The notes beneath the pieces are model-generated. The model worked only from the letters and a program-made list of their open reading frames with translations, ran no database searches and was not told where the DNA came from. The position numbers were made by a program, and so were the translations under genes. This document shows positions 27,901 to 39,900 of a stretch of 64,000 bases of DNA, one piece after another. Numbering within the stretch: position 1 is the first letter of the stretch; each line of letters opens with the position of its first letter. The stretch covers positions 1 to 64,000 of the forward strand of contig NW_004190416.2 in NCBI RefSeq assembly GCF_000224145.3, written 5' to 3'. The DNA comes from Ciona intestinalis (taxonomy: Eukaryota; Chordata; Ascidiacea; Phlebobranchia; Cionidae).

Positions 27901-30900
27901 CTATTCAATTTTTTGGGTTCAATGAAGGATAAAAAAGCATACCTGACCACTCCATTGAGCAGATACACAATCAAAATATTATCCTGACTTCCAGTTGCAT
28001 ACAACAAAATTCCTGAAGCAAAATTAGTCCGAAAATCCAGACTTATCTCCCAAGCATTTTGGTCCAGTACGCCCAGCTTTTCTGCCATTTCAAGATGTCC
28101 TCTGCCAAGAAAATGCACTGCCGGGCGATCTAATTCCACAGGGCAACCCTGCCAAGGCTCATAAGCTCTGTACCAATGCTGGGCTTCATCCCAGGAGACA
28201 TTACTCCATTCACCAAGAGCACCATCCCTCTGAACTTGAATATTTTTCACACACCCGATTAGGCTTTTTAAGACAGCAACATTATCACCTTGATCATTGG
28301 GTCGACCAAGAGTAAAGTTTCCTGGCACTCCACCAACATAGATACCATCGTTAACTCCAATCACAGTAGTTCCACTTGTGCTTGTTTTTGAGCCGGTGTA
28401 TATAACATCCACTTCAATGTAACCGTCTCTGTTGAACCTGTTCACCTCCAACCTGTGCCATTTCCCATCATCATACCTCTTCATGTTGTCATTATTGGTG
28501 GTTACAGATGTTGGGTTATTTTGAGCATCAAAGAGAAACCAAGGTCTTCCATCTTTCAGTTGGATGACCAAGTACTCCTGACGAAGTCCTCCAGAAGATA
28601 GAGGTGATGCAGCAAGGAAGAGGAGGCAGTCTGGCTCATAAGTTCGAAACCAGAAGAGGATTCCGCTGTATGAAGCATCACGAGGAAGTATATCTGGAGC
28701 GAAAGTGATGTAGGAATGTCCAGGAAAGCGGACACCGCGAGACATCTCAATAGGAGGGTTAGAAAATGCAACTGGAGATCTCATGAGACTAAATTCAGGT
28801 CGTGGCCCATTTACTTTCGCTGGATCTTCCCAGCTCAAATCAATTGAATGTTGATCTCGACCATGAGCAGATGGTGGGGCTTGTCCTACAGGAGCTGAAA
28901 ACAAAATAACAAGAGTAAATATACAACACTAGCTGTGCCTTTATATATACTAAACTATAAATTTAAGTATCTTTAAATATTTTGTTTTATTTAAAATATA
29001 CAACCCACTGAAATCTAAAAAATCTGGGTATTTGGGTAATGAGCCAATCCTGGCCTAGGACCCTACGATCAAATGCCATGCCACACAGGGACCTCACCAA
29101 CATATAGAATGTTAAAAAAATGTTATACAAACTTACCTGCTGGTAAAGTAGTTACTCGACTTGGTTCACTGAACACACATGATATAGAGTTGCATAACTT
29201 CATGGTGATGTTGTGACTTGTGTATGGTTTGAACCCAACAGCTACAAAGTGTTGAATGGTTGGGCCACATGAGTATATAACCTGAAAAGTAGGAAAAATG
29301 TTGCAACGAGATTCATATATATAAATTATTTTTAGTGAAATAAGTATGTAAAAATTTAACAAGCCTGTTGTTCTATTTTATGTTGAAGGGGGGTCCCACA
29401 GCGAGCATGACATGAGTCCTAGAATTTAGGCCAGGATTGGCCCATTATAGGACTGCTACTTTAATAATGCGTTTGAATGAGCACAATGCACATTGGTCAC
29501 AAAAATACATTAAAATCATAACAGAACATTAGATATATTATATTATGTAAATAACCAAATTATTACCACATCTTCAAAGGGTGGAGCGTTTGGATTTCCG
29601 CTTGTGTTATTTTGTGTAAGAATAACTTGATACATCACCACGTTACCCCTGACTTCCATCACTGGGTCCGGTGCCTCCCAAGTTATATTCACTTCAAATG
29701 AGGATATAGCCTCTAGCATTGGGCTACCCATCGCAACTGGAGCTGTGTGAATTTATTAAACGAAAAACAAATAAAAATTTACATTTTTAACTTCTATAAA
29801 AAAAATTATTTTTCATTTATAATCACGTTATCATAGACCAACTTTGAACGCAAACAATTTTCTATGTTTATTATACGATTTTTGATATATTTTTAAAGTA
29901 TTTTATATATATTCCAATGAAAGGCATTAGAGAAAAAATCCTAATTTAGTAAAAACCCAAAGACTTACTTCCTTCCAGTGTTCTTGCGGTCACCCACGGG
30001 CTTTGTACTGAACCGAGGCTATTTGACGATGAAACAAAAAACTCATACTCAGTGAAAGGTTGCAGATTATTTTGGGTGAAATTTGTCTTTGGCTGCGGCA
30101 AGGGGTTGTAGCCAGGTGATGACGTGTGCCATGGATTGTAGGCGCCATGGCTTTGAAATACAACTTTCTGCAGTGGATAATGGGCTCCATCAGGACCAGG
30201 TTTGCCTCTCATCATAACTTCATATTGATGAATGATACCTTAAAAATAAATCTGTTTCAGGGCATCGGTTAGAGGACAATTGGACACAAAGTTCTCCTTT
30301 TGGAACTCAATTAAATTTAACTCTAATATTTATTGTATTTTTAACACCGTTTCATAAGTTTTCTGTTGCTTGCAAATTCATAAACTGTACTGATAATATG
30401 TAACCAATAAGCGTTCCTCAATATATTTTACAAAAACTAATGTAAAAAAGGAGTAAAATAATTAAAGTAAATAATGCTCATTTACAATTAACTGTAACTA
30501 ATGTGAAAAAAAGTATAACAGTCTTACCATTAGCTTCTTGCGGTGGTTCCCATGACACGACAAGAGATGTATTTGAAATCGGTGTGATCACTGGAGGTAG
30601 CTGTTGAGCTGGTTTCGCTTCTGGAGTGATTACCACTAGAGGCAGACTGTCACCACAACCACCACTAGTGCATGCTCGAAGAGTGAACGTATAGTTGGTA
30701 AACGGCCGCAGAGATTCAATTTCAGTTCTAGTTGCCAACCCTCTATAGTGAACTTCAACCGAGTCATCATCTGCAGTTGTTACCGACTGCAAATAAAGAT
30801 TTTAGTTTGTTTCAGTAATTTGATTTTAGTCTAGAATAAATTCTATAGAAAATATTGGCAAAAAAACTATTATTTCCTAAAATTTAAACTGTTCTAAACA

Positions 30901-33900
30901 TTAACAAAATTACAATTAAAAACATGTTTACATTTAACTAGACTTATTAACTATGTTATGAGATTTGCTCACCTGCAGAACATAAGTCTCTATGGGCCCG
31001 TGAGCTACTGCTGGTTCACCCCACTCAAAAATTGCTCGGCGTGCCCTTACCCGACTAACAGATAACGGGGGTATACCGGTTGGTACCCCAGCGAGAGTAC
31101 GAACCCTTAGGGTGGGGCTGGACACCATACCCCCCACATTGCTGGTGTCAACATGATAGTCGTAGTTTGTATAAGGAAGCAAGGAAGTGTCGTTGTATTG
31201 TTTTCCAGTGAATGGGCTGAAATCAAATCTGAATGTTAATAAGCAAACAAAATTGCTATAGTACAGTCAGTCTGCTGTGTGATGCAAAATTTAACATTAA
31301 ATTTTGAAATGCCTATTTTAGTTGGAATAGACACACAATTTAAAAAAGTTTAAAAAAAAGTTTTACAAATAACATTTAAAACAAAATAATATATATTTAA
31401 ATTCTTTGGTAAAAATACTTGTACACTGTTTTAAAACTAATAAGTAACACTTTTCACCTTGAATCATTAACAGAATACACAATCTCATCATTTCTGAATA
31501 GTTTGTAAGCTAGAATATCTCCATTAGGAAGATCTGGGGGGTTCCATCTTACAACTATCCACCTGGGTTTCACTTCACCCTAAAAATACAAAAATGGTCA
31601 AATATTGGATACAAATATATGTACAAATTTTGGGTAATGGGCCAATCCCAGCCTAAACTATAGGACACGTGATGTGACACGCTGCCTTACCTACCTAGAA
31701 TAGAGAATAGAACTAATATAAAAAACATACAAACTTGAAAGAGCAAACCAAAATTACATTAGAACATACACATTTAAAAGTAATCAGATAAAGTACTTTG
31801 AAATAGTTAAAAATTTACCTGTTCTGGAGCTGCTTGTTGTTCTGGGTGAGAATAGCAACCCATTGGGTTATTTTCACTCATGTGGCTTGAACCAGGTCGA
31901 CACGTGTCACAATGTGTTCCAATCACATTGCCCTTGCATGGACATTGGCCTGTACATCAATTGAAATTAAACATAATTGCACAAACATTTTTAAGCGAAT
32001 TTCTTCTGCAGCTACTGTATTTTACAAACTAAAAACACTCTTTTTTGGAAAAAGTTTATAACATCACCTTATTTTTAAATGACTCACAAGTTCAATACCT
32101 CCACACAAAAATGAGACCCACCTGTGACAGGGTTGCAGTCTGAGCTTTCACTGCCAGGAGCATGACACCCACACTGCTGACAAGTTCCAAACAAAGGATG
32201 GAAATTCCAAAAGTTTGCGGCACATTCGTCACAACGACGTCCAGTTAAACCTGTAGCAGAAAAAACCATTTCTGCAAATTTTTATTCTGAATCCAGTTGC
32301 TTTAAAAAAATCACCAAAAATGGTCTATTGATAAATATATCACACACTCTACATTCTTGCTGTGTTTAGAGCAATATTTAAACCTTTTGCTAGAATGTTC
32401 TATAATCAAAATTAATAAATTTCTTACCAGCACCGGTTTCAGCAGGTTTACACGGGCACATTCCAGTCACATTGTTGCAGGTTTGGCTCACACTACCCAC
32501 CTGGTGGCAGTCACACACCAAACAGCCTGTTGCATTGTTGGCTGGGAGATAAAAACCTAACAGAAGGAACAAAGTAAGTGTTATATGAAAATACAAACAT
32601 TCAACACTGAAGAGTTCAGGGTCAGCATTCTCACTAAAAAAGTTTATCTTTAAGTGGTAAAAAAATTGGTATACTATATGTGTTCTGTGGTAGTCTTCAT
32701 ACATATCGTTTGCAAACTATAAACTTGAGTTGATAATTTACGCTTTTTAATGCATGTGTTCTCACCAATGCGCTAACCAAGTCAAGTTTAAAAATAATAC
32801 ATTACAGTAAATATTTTTTTACCTGGAGAACATTGATCACATCTTCTGCCCTCCCTGCTTGGAAGACATGCACACTGTCCGCTGTTAGAATCGCATACAA
32901 GTTCGTTGGGTGAAAGTTGGTCACCCAGTGATGTTCCTATTAGTTTAGTAGAGGAAAAGATATAAAACATTGAATGTGGAAATGGACAGTGTGATTTGTA
33001 AACTTTGTGTATTTAAAAGAATGGACAAATAAAACTTATTTGTCCTCCTGTGGTGGGGAAACGACAACCGGTATAACACAGTGTTCTGTTTTATACACCT
33101 CGTGCTCGCTTACAAGTTATCATATATGTAACTTGGTGGGCGATAATTTTGGGCGGTGGGTTATTATTTGTAATAATGCGGTAAATATCATGTCAAAACA
33201 TTTATAAAGAACGATAAGTCTGGAGGAAAATTTTTTTTATAAAGATTAACCTCTTGGGTCGCAGTTGCAAGCCTCACAACCAGAAACCAAAGTGGCACGA
33301 AGACCAAATGTGTTGCCACGACATAAGTTACACACTCTTCCATCAACATGTTCTTTGCACGAACACTGACCATTCTGTTTGTCACAAACCAAGGAAGCAT
33401 TTGTTGTGCCTCGGTGGTCACAACTGCAAGTTTCACAACCCTGGAAATACACAGAAGCTGGAACTCAAACAATACGCTTTTCTTTTTTCGAAGTTTTTAA
33501 AAATATTATGTTTTTGAAGGTGATTTTTTTATTCACTCAGTTTAGTATTTCTGTTTCACCCATTTTACCTGAGGATTAGTTGCAACAAGATTATAGTATT
33601 CATCCACACACTCATTGCATGTTCTACCCTGGGTGTGAGCTTTGCACACGCACTGCCCCGTGTCTTTGTCACAAGTAGTGCCCGCCTCCGTGCCGGCACC
33701 ATCGCAACCACAAGGCTGGCAACCAGTGGAGGAAAGGCCCCAGAAACCATTCTGACATTTGTCGCAGAACATACCTTGAATCAAAATGTATAAAATATCA
33801 CTGTCTTTCGCATGGAATGTATAAATTTCACTTGGAATGTATAAAAAAATTACATGAAATATATAAATAAATATAGTCAACCAGAATGGCAGCAAAAACT

Positions 33901-36900
33901 TATTAATTTACAGTAACAAATACTGTATTTTGCCCTTGCGTCAAGAATTTTGCTAAACGACGCTATAACGTCCTATTCAGGTTGTCTTCAATAGGGTGAT
34001 ATGAACCATACTGCACCTTCAACATTTTCTTTACAAAAGCATTGCCCAGTGATTGGATCACAATATTGATCTCGTGATCCCACTCGATTGCAGTTGCACG
34101 GTTCGCAACCATCAATATTTGAGTCTGTTAAGTTCTTGAAGCCAAATTGGCAATCGGTACATCTTTTATTACGAACGTTGCTTTTGCATCGACATTGACC
34201 TGTTCTCTAAAAAACGAAAAAAGCATTTTTACTCAACAAGAATATAGAATACGTTAAACTTTGTTTTTGCACATGAAATATTAAAATTTGTGATTGTTGG
34301 GATAAGAATGACAACTTTAGAACTCATGTTATTAGCAATTAAATGGCTAAATGAATGTCATTACATTGTAATGACTTCTATACACAAAAAAGTTTGCAAT
34401 TTACATGGAAAATGTATTGGAAACATAAAGAACTATTTAAAAAACTAACAAAAAGTCCGAAAAACCGAACAAAAAGTAAAAGTTTTCAGTCCGCACCTCT
34501 ACAGAAAAGAAAAAATGTGTAAAGTTTTTATTTTATCCTTACCGGTGTACAAGTTATAGTTCGGTTAACAGTGCCCGACAATGTGCAGTTACAATTATCA
34601 CATCCTTCTGGGTTGTCTCTCCTTAGATTGAAAAATCCGTCCACACAAATATTACATCTCCGTGATCGAACTCGGGGCTTGCATTCACATTGGCCATCAA
34701 TCTAAAGCATAACATAATTTTTGTTTTAGGATTATTCAGGAGGAAAATTAAGGAGAAAATTGATAGTAATTCAAGTTAGAACATCACTGATTCTTTGACC
34801 AAGTGAAAGTTGGAATAGAATCTGCTTGGCTTGTTACAATAAATGTGCTCTCATTAGCAGCCATTGTAACAGGAACAGTATGGAATTACGTTTCCTTAGC
34901 TTTAATACACTTCTCTAAAAATTGTGTTCATAAAATGAATATTTTGTTCCCACCTTGGCACAATCCATTGTCTCATTAACCACACCAGCACGAAGACAAC
35001 CACAAGGTTTACAAACATCTACAGCTTCCAATGCTCTCTCAGACATTCGATAGAAGAGTGTTGCACATTGCTCACAGTGACGACCTGTTGAAATAAAACT
35101 TGTTGTAAATTAGTTTGAAGTTCAGTCTGTTAAAGGGCATGGAGTAAATACTGCGCATCTTCTTTTAGAAGATTATTATAAAATTAAACCTAACCAGTGA
35201 AGAAATACATGCTGTAACGGACTAACGGTCCTGCCTTTTTCTCCAAACCAATATTTCTTTTTCTGATTTATCCATAAAAGTGTCATAACAACTGTTGTTT
35301 TACAGTTACTCGGCATCTTTTCGCTCATGTAAACTTTTACAATCTTTGTTATCATGAACGAAAATACAAAATAAGTTTTATTCACTCATTCATTCATGTT
35401 TGAACGCAACAGACACGCTTTTCAACTTACACTCTTTCCTATTTATTATCTATAGCGTGTTTAATCAACTGTTGATTCTCTTCTCTTTGTTTTTTTTAAT
35501 AACATGATCTTCGCTATCGTTTTCGTATAAATTAACAATAATAATGTTATGTGTTACTCACCAGCTGTGTTATGCAAGCAGTCATCACATACACCACCCC
35601 CTCCCCTGAAATGATCTCCAGGATTAGGATCCAACCCTTCCTCATAATGGCAACTCAGCGCATGTTGATGGCATTCACATTGTTGGCAATCATATGAAGA
35701 GTCAGTATCGCCGATACGAAATGGTTTGTTGTTGAACAGCGGCTTGCATCTTTCACACTAGTAAAAAATGGTGTAGTTTAAAACACTTAAAATCTTGGTA
35801 AGTCCAAAGTTAAAGCTTCCATAAAACTAGGTATAGCATTGTTTGTCTGCTAGGTGAAGCAAACATGCTTTTTTTTCTTACAATTCAATGTAAATATGTA
35901 AATATATATTAACCATAAGCATATTTTACCACTTATTGTTTTTTCGCTATATCTTGCATTTTCGTTTAATTTTTTTTTGTTTTTCTCCCAAAATGGAAGA
36001 GACATATCAAAGTAAATAATTTCGATAAATAAATTAATATCTGTATGAATACAATGGTGTTTTTGTTTAAACCAACCTGGTAGCCTTCAGTGTTGCTATA
36101 ATCAAGACAGTTGCACTGGTATGGAGATACCGATGTGTCGCATGCCTCAGCATGCCCGTTACAGTTACATCTGAAACAAACATTAAAATTTCAGCAACAA
36201 AGTAAGCTATTTTGACATTTAACTGTAATTGTAAAAATTTTACTAATGAAATATTCTTTAAATAATGTTGCGCTTTTAAGTAGTGTTCAGAAATATGAAA
36301 AACAGTGTTTTGAATAAATTTGTAATCAACAGAATATTGAGTACCAAAATACCATGTAGTTATTGGCAAAGCAAACAATTCAAAATTTGAAGTGAAACAG
36401 TGTATTGTGCAACAAACAGAATTAGCCAATTCAATAAACACAAGCTTTAAGTGCTCTTAGTTACGACACTTGAAAATTCCCAAAACACTGGAACTCGAGG
36501 CTTATTATGAAGGACATAGGCAGAAACGCAACGTTTAAATATTTAAAATTCGATCAATATTTAATTCGTCATCACCTGCCTATGACTTTTATCCCATCCA
36601 TGCCATAATACTGATGCTTGATATTTACATACTCAGGAGTGGTAAAGTACTGGTATTGAAGTCGAATTTGAACCTGAAAAAGAGGTTTTTAATTCCTTAT
36701 TTATTTATTTTTTATAAATGTTAAAATATGTTGGGTAAAAAATCATACATCAAGGGTACAAACATATTTTTAGGCCCCTTTATGTAAAGTTATGTTTTTT
36801 TTGATACAGTTATAGTCTATTCAATGTTAGATACTGGAGTACTGGTATTAAAGTCAAATTGGAACCAAAAAAACAAAATAAATTATGTTTTATTTTCTGG

Positions 36901-39900
36901 TGTTAAAATATGCTGGGGTAAAAAGTAAAGATTAAACGTAAAAACATTTTTTAACTCCAATGTAAAGAATTGTTTTTTGATACAGTAATAGTCTATTTAA
37001 TGTTAGATACTGACAAAACTATTAAACCAAGCCGAAAAGGTAATTCTACTTAACCTTTTATTTTAATGTGCTTAGTGTTGATCACAGCCGACGAATTCAG
37101 ATTCAATCAGTTAATGATTTAGCATATTGCTTATTCAAGTACCATATTTTTAGTCAGACTTTAAATTACACAAGAGTTGAATATTGACATTTTTCTCACC
37201 TTTGAAGCCATTACAAAGTCCATGAGCCCGGGTGTTCCATAAAAATCATTATATCCAGGCCTTGCATTTGGTGGTTGTGACAGAAGGTTGAAGGTAATAT
37301 TACTGCGCTGGTATGGAATTTCATGCTCACTGTGTCAGAATGAAATTAAATTTTAAAGCTTTGGCATTAAATGTCTGACTGAGCATATATTAAAGTGACA
37401 TTCTGCACAGTTTCAATTACAGAAATTTACCACCTGAAATGATATATAAATGTTCCTAAACTATGCAAAATTTAGTAAAAAAACTCTTCTACAAATCAAT
37501 GGGGCTAGAAAACAACAGTGGTTATAACATGGATGTTTTGTGTTGTACATCTTGTGCTAGTTTATGAATTCCCACATTTGTAACTTTGTGTGCCGAGATA
37601 TAGAAGTACAAAAATGACTTACGGGGGAAATTGAATACAATTCACATCTGTTGGGCTGTTTAGGGGTTGGTTGTTTTCGTATCGGAACCTTATGCGACAA
37701 TCGTCGGCAAAATGACCCCACAATTGCATGTCACCGTCCGTATCGTTCGAAAACCTGCTGATGGTGATTCCTTTGGGTTGGGGGCTGTAGAACTGAAGGA
37801 CTATGTAGAAAATCTGAAGAATAGGAAAAATTCCTTTTACTTTTAAACAAAAAAACAGGATTTCAATTTCTGTAAAGTTCCAACTATTTTTTAATTTCTG
37901 ATATTTCTGGAAATCGTTAAATAAAAAATGTAAAATATGTAAAATTATTTCTAAAACAATTAAGCAATTTTCACCTCGTACTCCCCATTCTCAAGGTTGA
38001 TATTGATGGTCAAACCACCAGGCATGTAGATTCCCAATGAAGATATCCAGGTGGTGGATGAATCATCATCATTGATGTAAGCAAGTGGATGAGCATCAGG
38101 ATCCACACGGAGGCGCCGTTGAGGTGAGGTATCGGGGACTCCATTAGGAATGCAGTATCTGAAAAAATGTTACTTCCATAAATGAATAAATGTAACTTGC
38201 TCTTGTGTGGCTGGGTTACGCCATACGTAAAAACACAGGTGTTTCGTTTCACACAACTCATGCCCATTTGCAAGTTATCATGTATGTAACTTATTTATCC
38301 TTGCGTGGCGGTGTAACAACAGTTGGTATAACATGGATGTAATGTTTCATACACTTCATGCTTGCTTAAAAGTTACCACATATGTAACTTTTTGTGTAGT
38401 TGTTTATTCCGTATGACCGACAATTTAGATCAAAAATGATTAACACAAAAGCTTTATGCTTTAGCATGTTTTATATATATTCTCTAAAACAGAATAAGTT
38501 TGAAGAAACATAATTAATGAAATAAGCAAGTTATATACTACATTTAAATCACCCAATAGTCTGTAAGTTTACCTTTGTTCCAATGGATGTACTCGTGGAA
38601 AACCTTCGGGGCAAAGACAGTTTGGTAGAATATTAACTTCAGGAAAAACACCGGTCGCTATTTCTTCAATCTCGCTGTTGGTTAGCGCTCGGTCGTACCA
38701 ACGAAAATCTTGCATTCTTCCAACGTATTGCCCAGTAGCTATGAAGTTTATTTCTCAATGTTAATATATTTGTTGTATATAACGTTTCAATTAGTGCACC
38801 ACTTGCACACAGAATAAAACGCAGCACATAAAAATGAATTCAATACATGAGCAATAGGTTAAAAACAACGAACGTAGGAGTAACAGATCCATGATGGGTA
38901 AACAAGAAAAACCTACACAAAAAAGAACAACAAAAGTACAACCATTGGTACAGAAACATGCACCTAAGAATGTTGATTGTATATATGAAAAACTGCCTTT
39001 GAAGGTGCACAGATTATACTGGCCCAATCACCCATCAAATGACAATTAATTTAATGAACTTTGCGTACAGTGAACACCAATGAAGCATGGCAGACACCAA
39101 TGACACCAAAACTTACTGTTGGACCATGTAGGCAGGTCTGACTGGATCCCTAATGCTACAAACGACGTAGCATTCCACTCTAGGTAGGTGGGTTAATAAA
39201 AATAATGTAAAAAATAAGTCATTGGAATTACTTGATTTGTTATATTAAGGGGAAATGGTAATACAATGTTATACATTTTTTGTATAAAGAGCAATACCAA
39301 TTTCTTTTTGCTCGCTATTGGTGTTATGTTTATGTGCACAGATTATGCACACCATACAAATTAATTTAAGCAATATTTTCCTAGAAAGTTACATACGTGG
39401 TAACTCGTAAGCGGGCACAAGGTGCATGGAACAGAACACCCGTGTTGTAACGACTGTCGTTGCCCAGCCGCGCGACGATAAATATGTTTATAACCTTTTT
39501 TAGAAATTAAAGTTTTAATTTTAAATTGATTGAACAAATAAGCAACACGCGGGAATAAATCAGCAACATTCATTTAATCTTTTTAAATAATTTAGAATAC
39601 AAAGTTATAGTTTTAAAATCGATGAAAACATTTACCTCTAACTCTCTGCCCAACTCTTATTATCGGCTGGTTGTTGATATCGGTCATTCGACTCTCTAGT
39701 ACGCTGGTAGCAAATGGAGTGCCGTCAGTTTCCACCCCGTTAATGAACACGCTGATAGCTGTACCGTACACTTGTATGGCCAGATGCTGCCAGTTATCAG
39801 ATGGGAAATTCACTGGGATCATTTTGTATTGCGGCCGCCCGTCGACAGCTCTATACTGCAACACGATGGAAAAAGATCCGACAAGAACGAGAAAGACGAC

